Below are positions 23,395 to 33,404 of a stretch of DNA of 64,000 nucleotides, piece by piece (position 1 is the first letter of the stretch; each line of letters opens with the position of its first letter). Position numbers and translations under genes: made by a program. Below the pieces are notes generated by a model. The model ran no database searches and was not told where the DNA came from. It worked only from the letters and a program-made list of their open reading frames with translations. Source of the DNA: SHVZ01 sp044223515 (lineage in GTDB: Bacteria; Pseudomonadota; Alphaproteobacteria; SHVZ01); contig JBGALV010000011.1 of assembly GCA_044223515.1 (NCBI GenBank), positions 1 to 64,000 on the forward strand, read 5' to 3'.

Positions 23395-24966
23395 TCAAAG
23401 CAGAACGGCGCCGGATCCCATCTCGCCCTGGCGGTCGACCAGCAGCAGCACCGACTTGCGTCCGGCCTGCCTCGCCTTCTCGACCTTCGCCCGGATATCG
23501 GCCGGAGTCTTCACCTCCTCCTGGCCGACCTCGACGATGATGTCGCCAGCCCGCACGCCCTTCTCGGCCGCGGGTCCGTTCTGGTCGACCTCGGTGACCA
23601 CAACGCCCTGGTTCGTATTCTGATCAATGTCGAACTTCTGCCGGAGTTCCGGCGAGATCGGCGCCAGCACGACGCCGAGCGCGTCGACCTTGGCCTGGCT
23701 GCCGCGCTGGTTGGTATTGGGATCCGCCTTGGCGGGAACCGCGGCGACCTGCTCGTTCTCGTCGAGCTCGCCGACCCGGACGGTGACCGACAGCGGCTTG
23801 CCGTCGCGCCAGATCTGGACGGGGACGTCCTTGTTGACGCCGGTCTCCATGACGAGGCGCGGCAGGCGCCGCATCTCGTTCACGTCCTTGCCGTCGAAGG
23901 TCAGGATCACGTCGCCGGCGCGGAGCTTCGCCTTCTCGGCGGGGCCGTTCTCGGAGACCGAGGCGATCATCGCGCCGCGCGCCTTGCCGAGGCCGAGCGA
24001 TTCCGCGATCTCCTCGGTGACGCCCTGGATCTTGACGCCGAGCCAGCCGCGCTTGGTGCGGCCGAACTCGCGCAGCTGCTCGACCACCGGCTTCGCCAGG
24101 TTGGACGGCACCGAGAAGCCGATGCCGATCGAGCCACCGGTCGGCGAGTAGATCGCCGTGTTCACGCCGATGACCTCGCCCGCCATGTTGAACAGCGGTC
24201 CGCCGGAGTTGCCCTTGTTGATCGAGGCGTCGGTCTGGATGAAGTCGTCGTAGGGCCCGGAGTTGATGTCGCGGGCGCGGGCCGAGACGATGCCGGCCGT
24301 GACCGAGCCGCCGAGGCCGAACGGGTTGCCGATCGCCAGCACCCAGTCGCCGACGCGCGACTTGCCGGAATCGCCGAATTTCACGACCGAGAGCTTCTTG
24401 TTGCCGGGCTCGATCTTCAGCAGCGCGAGATCGGTCTTGGAGTCCTTGCCGATCAGCTTCGCCTTGAACTCGGTGTCGTCCTGCAGCTTGACGGTGATGC
24501 CGTCGGCATCGGCGCCGTCGATGACGTGGTTGTTGGTGACGACGTAGCCAGCGGCATCGATGACGAAGCCGGATCCCAGCGAGGTCGCGCGGCGCGGCGC
24601 CTGGTCAGGCCGCTGGCCGCGGTCGAAGAAGTCCTTGAAGAACTCCTCGAACGGCGAGCCCGGCGGGAACTGCGGCACGTCGGGACCGCGGCGCTGTCCT
24701 TCGCGCTGCTGGCCGTCGCCGCCGCCCCGGCGCTCCTGCTGGCGCACGGTCTGGGTGGTCGAGATGTTGACCACCGCCGGCAGCAGCTGCTCGGCGAGAT
24801 CGGCGAAGCTTTCGGGGGGCGTCCGCGCCTCGGCTATGCCGGCGACGGGCGCCGCCAGCAGCGCCACGCCCAGCGCCGCCGCCACGCGCCAAGTCGACCT
24901 GAAGCGCCTGGAAGACGGGGCGCGACGGGTTTCGGATGTGCCGCGAACGAGAAGGGCTCGAACCAC
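23395..24966 (-). CDS. DegP/HtrA-family periplasmic serine protease with two PDZ domains
   Basis: The 523-residue protein has an N-terminal membrane or signal segment at about 27-47, then a trypsin-like domain with the catalytic triad H147 (TNNHVID), D179 (SKTDLALLK) and S254 (GNSGGPLF). Two PDZ domains follow, from about residues 300 and 410. HtrA proteases degrade or refold misfolded periplasmic proteins. The GTG at 24966 is chosen because AAAGGAG lies 7 bases in front of it; the frame stays open 41 codons upstream but without such a site. A charged, Gln- and Gly-rich loop (residues 76-125) precedes the protease core. It is downstream of hflK-hflC, as in many alphaproteobacteria. Confidence 0.95.
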   Translation of the reverse strand: MVRALLVRGTSETRRAPSSRRFRSTWRVAAALGVALLAAPVAGIAEARTPPESFADLAEQLLPAVVNISTTQTVRQQERRGGGDGQQREGQRRGPDVPQFPPGSPFEEFFKDFFDRGQRPDQAPRRATSLGSGFVIDAAGYVVTNNHVIDGADADGITVKLQDDTEFKAKLIGKDSKTDLALLKIEPGNKKLSVVKFGDSGKSRVGDWVLAIGNPFGLGGSVTAGIVSARARDINSGPYDDFIQTDASINKGNSGGPLFNMAGEVIGVNTAIYSPTGGSIGIGFSVPSNLAKPVVEQLREFGRTKRGWLGVKIQGVTEEIAESLGLGKARGAMIASVSENGPAEKAKLRAGDVILTFDGKDVNEMRRLPRLVMETGVNKDVPVQIWRDGKPLSVTVRVGELDENEQVAAVPAKADPNTNQRGSQAKVDALGVVLAPISPELRQKFDIDQNTNQGVVVTEVDQNGPAAEKGVRAGDIIVEVGQEEVKTPADIRAKVEKARQAGRKSVLLLVDRQGEMGSGAVLL

Positions 24967-25161
24967 GAGTGAACTCCTTTGACCGACCGATTTCGTGTCG
25001 CCGGGCGACGCTAGAGCCGCCTTCCGCCCGGATATGCCGAGAAAGCCCCGCCCACCCGGACGGGACCTTTCTGGATCGTCACTCAACAACCACCATGTGG
25101 TCGAATTATGGCATGCCCGGAGGGGACCCGGGGAGCGGCTTCACAGGCTCGTGAGAGGAGT

Positions 25162-25347
25162 CTAGCCCCGGATCAGCCAGACGATCCCGACGCCGAGCAC
25201 GGCTGCGACCAGGCCGGCGATTCGGAGCTGGTCCGGCGGCAGTGCCACCGCCATGGCGAGGGCACGGCGCATGCCGTCGGGGAAGAGCGCGTAGAGGGCG
25301 CCCTCCAGCGCCAGCACGAGGCCGACGGCGAGAAGGGCGTCCTCCAC
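25162..25347 (-). CDS. DUF2065-family small membrane protein
   Basis: The 61-residue protein has two hydrophobic helices (residues 4-20 and 43-60) around a charged turn with ALYALFPDGMRRAL, the DUF2065 (YjeT) pattern. Members sit between hflC and the next gene in many proteobacteria and their function is not known. It starts 7 bases after hflC and about 195 bases before the degP-like gene. Confidence 0.85.
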   Translation of the reverse strand: MEDALLAVGLVLALEGALYALFPDGMRRALAMAVALPPDQLRIAGLVAAVLGVGIVWLIRG

Positions 25348-25354
25348 GGAGACT

Positions 25355-26230
25355 CTAGGGCTTCTTGCCCGTGACGTCGTTGAAGAAGCGGAAGAACTCG
25401 CTGTCCGGCGACAGGATCAGCGTGGTCGAGCCGTCACCCAGCGACTGCTTGTAGGCTTCCATCGAGCGGTAGAAGGCGAAGAACTGCGGATCCTGGCCGA
25501 AGGCATCGGCGTAGATCTGGATCGCCTGGGCGTCGCCTTGACCACGAAGAGTCTGGGCCTGCTGCTGGGCGGTCGCCACGGTCACCACGCGCTGGCGGTC
25601 GGCGTCCGCCCGGATCTGCTGGGCGACCTCCGAGCCTTCGCCGCGGAACTCTCTCGCCTCGCGATCGCGCTCGGACTTCATCCGCGCATAGATCGCCTGG
25701 CTGGTCTGGTCGGGATAGTCGACCCGCTTCATGCGGACGTCGATCATCTCGATGCCGAGCGAGGTCGCGGCCTGGTTGACCTCCTGGAAGATCGCCTGGG
25801 TGATCTGGCTGCGGCGGACCGACAGCAGGTTCGCGAGCGACTCGTTGCCGAGCACGCGGCGCATCGCCGAGTTGATGATCGCGCCGAGACGGGCGCGGGC
25901 GCCGGCCTCGTTGTTGACCGTCTGGTAGAAGCGCAGCGGGTCGGTGATGCGGTAGCGGCCATAGGCGTCGACGTCGAGACGCTTCTGGTCGATCAGGATC
26001 ACCTGCTGCTTCGGCGGGTCGATGTCGAGGATCCTCTTCTCGAAGTACTGCACGTCCTGGATGAACGGCAGCTTGATCTTGAGGCCCGGCTCCTGGATCG
26101 CGCGCTTCGGATCGCCGAACTGCAGCACCAGCGCCTGCTGCTGCTGCGGGACCGTGAACAGCGCCCCCCAGGCGACGACGATGAGGGCGACGACGGCGGC
26201 GCCGAGAGCGCCCATGAACTGGCGGCTCAT
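25355..26230 (-). CDS. hflC: HflC, SPFH-domain protease modulator
   Basis: A 291-residue inner-membrane protein with one N-terminal anchor (residues 8-27) and a large periplasmic SPFH/band 7 domain, then a coiled coil rich in Gln and Arg (ARMKSERDREAREFRGEG and further). HflC and HflK form a cage around the FtsH protease and limit its action on membrane substrates. The ATG overlaps the HflK stop by 4 bases. Confidence 0.95.
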   Translation of the reverse strand: MSRQFMGALGAAVVALIVVAWGALFTVPQQQQALVLQFGDPKRAIQEPGLKIKLPFIQDVQYFEKRILDIDPPKQQVILIDQKRLDVDAYGRYRITDPLRFYQTVNNEAGARARLGAIINSAMRRVLGNESLANLLSVRRSQITQAIFQEVNQAATSLGIEMIDVRMKRVDYPDQTSQAIYARMKSERDREAREFRGEGSEVAQQIRADADRQRVVTVATAQQQAQTLRGQGDAQAIQIYADAFGQDPQFFAFYRSMEAYKQSLGDGSTTLILSPDSEFFRFFNDVTGKKP

Positions 26231-27396
26231 GGCTTCTTCTCCTCGGCCTTCTTCCTTAGCTCGGGCAGCGGCAGGTACGGCAGCACGCCGCCGGCACCGC
26301 CGGCCTGCTTGTCGATCACTACCTTCTGCGCGCCGCGCAGGATCTCTTCCAGCGTCTCGAGGTAGATGCGCTGGGTCGTCACGTCCTTGTTGACCTTGTA
26401 GGCCTCGTAGATCGACTTGAAGCGCTGCGCGTCACCGTTGGCCCGCGCCACCACCTCTTCGCGATAGGCGCGCGCTTCCTGGATCAGCTTCTCGGCCTCG
26501 CCTCGGGCACGCGGCACCACGTCGTTGCGGTAGGCGTCGGCCTCGTTGCGCAGACGCTCCTTGTCGGCGCGGGCACGCTGCACCTCGTTGAAGGCGTCGA
26601 CCACCTGCGTCGGCGGGTCGACTTCGAGCAGCTGCACCTGGCGGATCTCGATGCCGGCCTTGTACTCGTCCAGCAGGCGCTGCAGCAGCTCGACCGTCGC
26701 TTGCTCGATCTGCGCGCGGCCTTCGGTGAAGACCGTCTGAATCGGCTTCTGGCCGACGGATTCGCGCAGCGCCGACTCGGCGGCGGCCTTCACCGTCGCT
26801 TCCGGCTGGCGCACGTTGAACACGTACTGGCCGGCGTCCTTCACGCGCCAGAACACGACGAACTTGATGTCGACGATGTTCTCGTCGCCGGTCAGCATCA
26901 GCGCCTCGTCCTGGACGTCGCGGCGCTGGCCGGAGCGGCTGGCGCTGGTGCCGTCGGACGAACGGAAGCCGACCTCGATCCGGTTCTCGCGCGTGACGTT
27001 AGGCGTCAGCACGGATTCGATCGGCTTCGGCAGGTGATAGTTGAGGCCTGGGGTCGCGGTGCGCACCCACTCGCCGAAACGGAGAACCACGCCCTGCTCG
27101 TCCGGCGCCACGCGATAGAAGCCGCTGGCGAGCCACAGGACGAGACCGATCAGGACCGCGAAGCCGACGCCGCGGGCGCCGCCGACGCCGCCGGGGAAGA
27201 TCCGGCGCATGCGGTCCTGGCCCTTGCGAAGGATGTCCTCGAGGTCAGGCGGCTGGATGCCGCCCGGGCCACGGCCGCCCCACGGGCTCTTCGGCCCGCC
27301 GCTGCCGCCACCGCCCGAACCCCAGGGGCCACCGCCGCCGCTGTTACCGCCGCCGCCGCCCCAGGGCCCGCCGCCCCCCTGATTCTGCCAAGGCAT
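26227..27396 (-). CDS. hflK: HflK, SPFH-domain protease modulator
   Basis: The 389-residue partner of HflC. It begins with a very glycine-rich cytoplasmic segment (residues 7-50, runs of GGGG), a membrane helix near 78-98, an SPFH domain with FGEWVRTATPGLNYHLPKPIE and a long coiled coil. The start ATG at 27396 has GAGGAG close upstream; the open frame extends 20 codons further without support. It diverges from the mrp-like gene. Confidence 0.95.
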   Translation of the reverse strand: MPWQNQGGGGPWGGGGGNSGGGGPWGSGGGGSGGPKSPWGGRGPGGIQPPDLEDILRKGQDRMRRIFPGGVGGARGVGFAVLIGLVLWLASGFYRVAPDEQGVVLRFGEWVRTATPGLNYHLPKPIESVLTPNVTRENRIEVGFRSSDGTSASRSGQRRDVQDEALMLTGDENIVDIKFVVFWRVKDAGQYVFNVRQPEATVKAAAESALRESVGQKPIQTVFTEGRAQIEQATVELLQRLLDEYKAGIEIRQVQLLEVDPPTQVVDAFNEVQRARADKERLRNEADAYRNDVVPRARGEAEKLIQEARAYREEVVARANGDAQRFKSIYEAYKVNKDVTTQRIYLETLEEILRGAQKVVIDKQAGGAGGVLPYLPLPELRKKAEEKKP

Positions 27397-27432
27397 TGCC
27401 CCTGCTCCTCTTCCACCCGGCTTTTTGGAAGT

Positions 27433-27456
27433 GTGTGGTATTGCCGGGGGCCACAC
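27433..27456. promoter_or_regulatory. GTGTGG-N12-CCACAC dyad between hflK and the mrp-like gene
   Basis: A perfect 6-bp inverted repeat with a 12-base spacer lies in the 111-base divergent gap, 37 bases before hflK and 52 bases before the mrp-like gene. It is placed where an operator could act on both promoters. Short dyads arise by chance, so this is only a candidate. Confidence 0.25.
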
Positions 27457-27507
27457 GCATATTGTGATAACCCCCTTCTATTCAAGCGCAAACGGCCGGA
27501 CCGACCG

Positions 27508-28668
<1,161 letters not shown>

Positions 28669-28671
28669 CGT

Positions 28672-29193
28672 ATGGACTCGACGGCCGACATCGACTGGCG
28701 GCAGAAGATCCACCCGCTCCTTCGGGCGGCGAACATCCGTCAGGTTGCTTATGTACCGGACGCGGGCCACACCAAGCTGATCGAGGCGTGCCACGCCGAT
28801 CCGTCGATGAAGGCGATCGTGCTGACCAACGAGGCCGAGGGCATGGGCGTGCTGGCCGGGGCCTGGCTCGGCGGCGAGCGCGGCGTGATGCTGATGCAGT
28901 CCTCGGGCGTCGGCAACTGCATCAACGCGCTGAGCCTCACCACGCTCTGCCGCTTCCCGTTCCTGGCGCTGATCACGATGCGCGGCGAGTGGGGCGAGTT
29001 CAACGGCTGGCAGGTGCCGATGGGCCAGAACACCGAGGCGTCGCTCAAGGGCGCCGGCGTGATCGTGCAGCGCTGCGAGGATCCCGACGACGTGGCGCCG
29101 ACGGTCGAGGCCGCGGCCCATCTCGCCTTCGACAGCGAGGTCGCGGTCGCCGTCCTCCTCTCGCAGCGCCTCATCGGCCGGAAGAAATTCTGA
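28672..29193 (+). CDS. Thiamine-diphosphate decarboxylase, alpha (PYR-domain) subunit, sulfopyruvate/phosphonopyruvate decarboxylase-like
   Basis: The 173-residue protein corresponds to the N-terminal (PYR) half of thiamine-diphosphate decarboxylases, with the conserved glutamate in LTNEAEGMGVLAGAWLGG and GVMLMQSSGVGNCINALS. The cofactor-binding half is the next gene, so the enzyme is split as in ComDE sulfopyruvate decarboxylases. The true 2-oxo acid substrate is not readable. It starts 3 bases after the mrp-like gene. Confidence 0.85.
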   Translation: MDSTADIDWRQKIHPLLRAANIRQVAYVPDAGHTKLIEACHADPSMKAIVLTNEAEGMGVLAGAWLGGERGVMLMQSSGVGNCINALSLTTLCRFPFLALITMRGEWGEFNGWQVPMGQNTEASLKGAGVIVQRCEDPDDVAPTVEAAAHLAFDSEVAVAVLLSQRLIGRKKF

Positions 29194-29759
29194 TGAGCCT
29201 CGATCGCAGGGAAGCGGTGAAGCGTCTGCTTGCCGACCGCGGCGAGATGCTGGTGGTCTCGGGCCTCGGATCGCCGACCTACGACGTGGCGGCGGCCGGC
29301 GAGGACGACCGCAACTTCTACCTCTGGGGCGCGATGGGATCGGCGGCGCCGATCGGCCTCGGCCTGGCGCTGGCGCAGCCGGACCGGCGCGTGCTGGTCG
29401 TCACCGGCGACGGCGAGCTGCTGATGGGGTTGGGCGCGCTCGCCTCGATCGCGGCGCAGCGGCCGGCCAATCTCGCGATCGTCGTGCTCGACAACGAGCG
29501 CTACGGCGAGACCGGCATGCAGAAGAGCCACACCGCGCACGGCACCGACCTCGCCGCGATCGCCCAGGGCGCAGGATTTCCCATCGCCGCCACGATCACC
29601 GACGAGTCCGACCTCGAGCGGATCGGGCGCGAGATCCGCACCGGCCAGGGGCCGATGCTGGCCGTCATCAAGATCACCGCCGGCGAGGCGCCGCGCGTGC
29701 TGCCGAGCCGCGACGGCGTCGACGTCAAGAACCGCTTCCGCCGCGCGATCGGCGTCTGA
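29193..29759 (+). CDS. Thiamine-diphosphate decarboxylase, beta (PP-domain) subunit
   Basis: This 188-residue subunit carries the thiamine-diphosphate and Mg motif, starting at GDGELLMGLGALASI and ending with VVLDNERYGETG. It also has the YLWGAMGSAAPIGLGLALA segment of the cofactor-binding half. The start codon overlaps the alpha subunit stop (TGATG), so the two are made together and should form a heteromeric enzyme. Confidence 0.88.
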   Translation: MSLDRREAVKRLLADRGEMLVVSGLGSPTYDVAAAGEDDRNFYLWGAMGSAAPIGLGLALAQPDRRVLVVTGDGELLMGLGALASIAAQRPANLAIVVLDNERYGETGMQKSHTAHGTDLAAIAQGAGFPIAATITDESDLERIGREIRTGQGPMLAVIKITAGEAPRVLPSRDGVDVKNRFRRAIGV

Positions 29760-29766
29760 GCCCGTT

Positions 29767-31365
29767 ATGAGGCCCTTGCTGGACGAGGTCCGTTCGCTTT
29801 CACGCCGCGGCCTGCTGAAGGGCGCCTCCGCGAGCGCGCTGCTCGCCGCCTTGATGCCCGCGGGCTCGCGCCGCGTCTGGGCCGATCCGATCTTCGCCGC
29901 GAACCCGTTCAGCCTGGGCGTCGCCTCCGGCGATCCGCTGCCCGACGGCGTCGTGCTGTGGACGCGGATCGCGCCCGACCCGCTCAACGGCGGCGGCATG
30001 CCGATGCAGGCGGTGCCCATCTCCTGGGAGATCGCGACCGACGACCGCCTGCGCAACGTCGTGCAGAAGGGCGAGACGCACGCGCGGCCCGAGCTCGGCC
30101 ACAGCGTCCATGTCGAGGTCGGGGGACTCGAGCCCGGGCGGCCCTACTGGTATCGCTTCCATGTCGGCCGCGAGACGAGCGCCGTCGGGCGCACCAAGAC
30201 CGCGCCGGCGCCCGACGCGATGCCGGCGGCGCTGCGCTTCGCCAATGCCGGCTGCCAGCGCTACGAGGACGGCTTCTTCACTGCGTATCGCCATCTCGCG
30301 CGCGAGCAGCTCGACTTCGTCTTCCACTATGGCGACTACATCTACGAGTACCGGGAGCGGAACTCGCCGGGGCGGCGCGTGCGCGAGACCAAGGGCGACG
30401 AGCTCTACACGGTCGTCGACTACCGGAACCGCTATGCGCTCTACAAGCTCGACGCCGACCTGCAGGCCGCGCACGCGGCGCATCCGTTCCTCTCCAGCTT
30501 CGACGACCACGAGGTCGACAACAACTGGGCGGGCGAGATCAGCGAGGAAGACGGCTCGGGCACCTCGATCGCCGTACCGCCGGAGTACTTCGCGCTCCGC
30601 AAGCAGATGGCCTTCCACGCCTGGTACGAGAACATGCCGGTGCGCCGGGCCCAGCTGCCGCGAGGACCGGCGATCGCCGCCTACCGCACGCTCCGCTACG
30701 GCCGGCTCGCCCAGATCAACGTGCTCGACACGCGCCAGTACCGCGACGACCAGCCCTGCGGCGACGGCACCAAGGAGGCCTGCCCGGCGCTCCTGAACCC
30801 CAACGCGCAGATGCTGGGGCCCGATCAGGAGCGCTGGCTGTTCGACGGGCTGGCCAGGTCGGACACGACCTGGAACGTGCTGGCACAGCAGGTGATGATG
30901 ATGCGCCGCGACGTCTCGACCGGCACGGGTCCGGCGCTGTTCTCGATGGACAAGTGGGATGCCTATCCGGCGGCGCGCGACCGGCTGATGCGCCATCTCG
31001 AGACGGCGCGCGTGAAGGGGCTGGTCGTGCTGACCGGCGACATCCACAACGCCTGGGCCGGCGACCTGAAGGCGGACTTCCTGGACCCGGCAAGCGCCAC
31101 GCTCGGCACCGAGTTCATCGCCACCTCGATCTCGACCAACGGCGACGGCTTCGACATCGACGACGTCCGCCGCCGCCAGCTCGACCGCAACCCGCACCTC
31201 AAGTTCTTCAACAACCGCCGGGGATACTCGGTGCACGAGGCGACCAAGGACCGGATGGTCGTGCATTTCCGCGCCGTCGACAGCGTCTCGCAGCCGGGGG
31301 CGCCGCTCGTCACCAAGGCGAGCTACGCGGTCGAGGCCGCGAAGCCCGGCGTCGTCGACGCCTAG
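29767..31365 (+). CDS. PhoD-type alkaline phosphatase / phosphodiesterase
   Basis: The 532-residue protein has a twin-arginine signal (LSRRGLLKGASASALLAAL) and an N-terminal beta domain that begins with PFSLGVASGDPLPDGVVLWTRI. The metallophosphatase core follows: ANAGCQRYEDG, HYGDYIYEY, SFDDHEVDNNW and LTGDIHNAWAGD provide the Fe/Ca ligands. PhoD enzymes free phosphate from mono- and diesters outside the membrane and are often induced by phosphate limitation. No pho box was recognised. It lies 7 bases after the decarboxylase gene and its stop shares CTAG with the convergent MFS gene. Confidence 0.93.
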   Translation: MRPLLDEVRSLSRRGLLKGASASALLAALMPAGSRRVWADPIFAANPFSLGVASGDPLPDGVVLWTRIAPDPLNGGGMPMQAVPISWEIATDDRLRNVVQKGETHARPELGHSVHVEVGGLEPGRPYWYRFHVGRETSAVGRTKTAPAPDAMPAALRFANAGCQRYEDGFFTAYRHLAREQLDFVFHYGDYIYEYRERNSPGRRVRETKGDELYTVVDYRNRYALYKLDADLQAAHAAHPFLSSFDDHEVDNNWAGEISEEDGSGTSIAVPPEYFALRKQMAFHAWYENMPVRRAQLPRGPAIAAYRTLRYGRLAQINVLDTRQYRDDQPCGDGTKEACPALLNPNAQMLGPDQERWLFDGLARSDTTWNVLAQQVMMMRRDVSTGTGPALFSMDKWDAYPAARDRLMRHLETARVKGLVVLTGDIHNAWAGDLKADFLDPASATLGTEFIATSISTNGDGFDIDDVRRRQLDRNPHLKFFNNRRGYSVHEATKDRMVVHFRAVDSVSQPGAPLVTKASYAVEAAKPGVVDA

Positions 31366-32588
31366 GCCGGCTGCAGCTTCGGTTCGACCGGGAGCCGGTT
31401 CTCGCGGATCGTGAAGGCCATCAGCCCGGCGCTGATCGCGACCGCGATCGAAGACGTCCACACCACGTCGTACTGGGCATAGAGGTCGTAGAGGATACCG
31501 GCCATGAAGGCGCCGGCGGCGCCGCCGAGCGCGTGTCCCGCGGAGAGCAGGCCCATCGCCAGGCCCATGATGCGCTTGCCGAGATGGGATGCCACCAGGC
31601 TCGCGGTCGGCGGCACGGTCGAGTAGTCGAAGATGCCGAAGGCGACGGCGAAGATGAACAGCATCTGGATGTCGCCGGCGATCCGCATCAAGAGCAGGAA
31701 GCAGAGGCCGCGGCCGATATAGATCATGCCCAGAAGCAGCGGGCGGTTCATTCGGTCGGTCAGGTAGCCCGAGAGCGCCATCGCCAGCATGTTGACGCCG
31801 GCGAGGACGCCATAGGCGGTGGCGCTGGTCAGCGGCGGGAAGCCGCAGGAGATCGCGTAGGGGATCAGGTGCACCTCGACCGTGCCCGAGGTGGTGAAGC
31901 CGCAGATCACGAAGCTCCAGAGCAGCGCGTGGAACACCGGGCTGGTGAACAGGAACTTCAGGCGCTGGCCGAGCGGAGCGTCCGGCTCCTGGTTGGCCCG
32001 GGCCTCGCCCTGGATCGAATCGCGGCTGGGGATCATGAAGTAGAGGATCGGCGCGACCACGAGCGCGGCGAGCGCGAGATACATGTAGCCGACGCGCCAG
32101 CCCGACGACTGCAGCAGCAGCGCCAGCAGCGGCACGATCACGAGCTGGCCGGCGGTGAGGCCCGCGGTCGCGATGCCGGTGGCGAGCCCGCGGTTCTTCT
32201 CGAAGAACCAGGCCAGCGTCGGCGCGATCGTGTGGTTGCCGAAGAAGCCGAAGCCGAGCGCCGTGACGATGCCGAAGGTGACGAAGAACGCCGCCTGCGA
32301 TTCGATCATCGCGGTGAGCGCGGTGCCGACCGCAATCAGCAGCATGCCGGTGACGAGCAGCGGGCGCGGCCCGAAGCGATCCTGGAAGTTGCCGGCGAGC
32401 GGCGCCACGGTCGCGACCGAGATCAGCATCATCGCGCCGACGAAGGAAACGAATCCCCGCGTCCAGCCGAGCTCCGCTTCCCAGGTCGGCATCACCAGGC
32501 CGATGGTGCCGCGGGCCGACGCGGTCAGCGCCAGTCCGAGGAAGCAGAGGACGACGATGGTCCAGCCGCGGCGGTCGCGGTCGGTCAT
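31362..32588 (-). CDS. Major facilitator superfamily transporter
   Basis: The 408-residue protein has twelve predicted spans and a central cytoplasmic loop (residues 180-215). Its motifs are close to the OFA/monocarboxylate branch, including GNFQDRFGPRPLLVTGM after the second helix and GYLTDRMNRPLLLGM in the second half. It should carry an organic anion. ATG 32588 is used; GTG 32597 is a possible earlier start. Confidence 0.9.
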   Translation of the reverse strand: MTDRDRRGWTIVVLCFLGLALTASARGTIGLVMPTWEAELGWTRGFVSFVGAMMLISVATVAPLAGNFQDRFGPRPLLVTGMLLIAVGTALTAMIESQAAFFVTFGIVTALGFGFFGNHTIAPTLAWFFEKNRGLATGIATAGLTAGQLVIVPLLALLLQSSGWRVGYMYLALAALVVAPILYFMIPSRDSIQGEARANQEPDAPLGQRLKFLFTSPVFHALLWSFVICGFTTSGTVEVHLIPYAISCGFPPLTSATAYGVLAGVNMLAMALSGYLTDRMNRPLLLGMIYIGRGLCFLLLMRIAGDIQMLFIFAVAFGIFDYSTVPPTASLVASHLGKRIMGLAMGLLSAGHALGGAAGAFMAGILYDLYAQYDVVWTSSIAVAISAGLMAFTIRENRLPVEPKLQPA

Positions 32589-32731
32589 GGGAGGCACTTT
32601 CGGTCGCCAGGAAGCCAGACGGGCTCGGGGGAGCGGGATGGGACACCCTGCGCCCCCTCGCCCGCAAGCGAGTTTTCGGCATGGGGCGCATGAGCGGGGG
32701 TAATGGGTCTCACCCCGGAGCTCCTTCGTGT

Positions 32732-32780
32732 CCCCTCCCTCGGCGGCGCAGCCGACGGGGGAGGGCTAGGGTGGGGGCGC
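32732..32780. repeat. BIME-like GC-rich palindrome, copy 4 (tail to the right)
   Basis: CCCTCCCTCGGC pairs with GCCGACGGGGGAGGG over a short loop and ends in a GGGTGGGGG tail. It forms an inverted pair, tails inwards, with the copy at 32845. Confidence 0.7.
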
Positions 32781-32844
32781 GGACTCGCTCTTCAATCAGG
32801 CTCCACGTTTCGAAGCCCAGTCTCTCTCGATTCACCTCGCCGGG

Positions 32845-32889
32845 CCCCCACCCCATCCCTCCCCCGCGCTTCGCGCGAGGGAGGGGGTA
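32845..32889. repeat. BIME-like GC-rich palindrome, copy 5 (inverted partner of copy 4)
   Basis: A CCCCCACCCC tail is followed by CCCTCCCCCGCGC, a TTC loop and GCGCGAGGGAGGG. The tail points towards copy 4, about 64 bases away, as in the pair at 6481/6578. Confidence 0.7.
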
Positions 32890-32909
32890 TGAGGTGCGAG
32901 CGGCGGCGC

Positions 32910-33404
32910 CTACGCTGCCGGGCCGAAAGGCCTGATCGGCGGGCCGAGCTCCTGGAAGTCGGTGTTCCCCTCGTCGCCATGGATCACGTAGCTCTTGCCG
33001 AGCTCCGGGTAGTCGATGATGTCCATGTCCGGGCGGCTACCGCCGACGAGGTAGGTCACGGTCCTCTCGAACGGATTCGTCATCAGGTGCGCGACCGACG
33101 GCACCGGGAATCCGACGAAGTCGCCCGCATCGAGGCGCGTATCGGCGCCGTCGATCCTGCATACGGCCGAGCCGTCGAGGATGTAGACCCACTCCTCCTC
33201 GACGCGGTGCGCGTGATAGGCGAAGGACTGCTTGCCGGGTTCCAGCTTCACGATGCTGACGCCCGCCTGCTTCAATCCCGAGCGAAGTCCGAGGCGGAAG
33301 ATGCTGAAGGCCGACCCGGGATTGAGACGCTGGGTGAAGGCCTGCGCCTTCTCCTGCATCTCGGCCGGGCGGAAGATCACCGCCGGCTTCCGTTCCGCCG
33401 TCAT
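32910..33404 (-). CDS. Cupin-domain protein
   Basis: The 164-residue protein has a single double-stranded beta-helix cupin core. Motif 1 is FAYHAHRVEEEWVYILDGSAVCRIDG with two His and Glu that could bind a metal, and motif 2 is DAGDFVGFPVPSVAHLMTN. The ATG overlaps the stop of the glutathione transferase gene, and it is the last gene of a seven-gene run. Catalytic role not known. Confidence 0.88.
   Translation of the reverse strand: MTAERKPAVIFRPAEMQEKAQAFTQRLNPGSAFSIFRLGLRSGLKQAGVSIVKLEPGKQSFAYHAHRVEEEWVYILDGSAVCRIDGADTRLDAGDFVGFPVPSVAHLMTNPFERTVTYLVGGSRPDMDIIDYPELGKSYVIHGDEGNTDFQELGPPIRPFGPAA

Larger units (their letters stand above)
32589..32909. other. Non-coding gap with inverted repeats and paired BIME-like elements
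   Basis: No gene is supported in this 321-base gap. It holds TGCGCCCC and GGGGCGCA (32649-32656 and 32683-32690) around an inner CTCGC/GCGAG hairpin, and the two palindromes listed separately. The remainder shows nothing recognisable. Confidence 0.7.

Noticed and set aside
29800..32691. 963-codon minus-strand open frame covering phoD and the MFS gene
   Set aside because: It is a shadow frame from high GC; the translation is low-complexity Arg/Ala/Gly-rich, while phoD and the MFS protein have clear motifs on their own frames.
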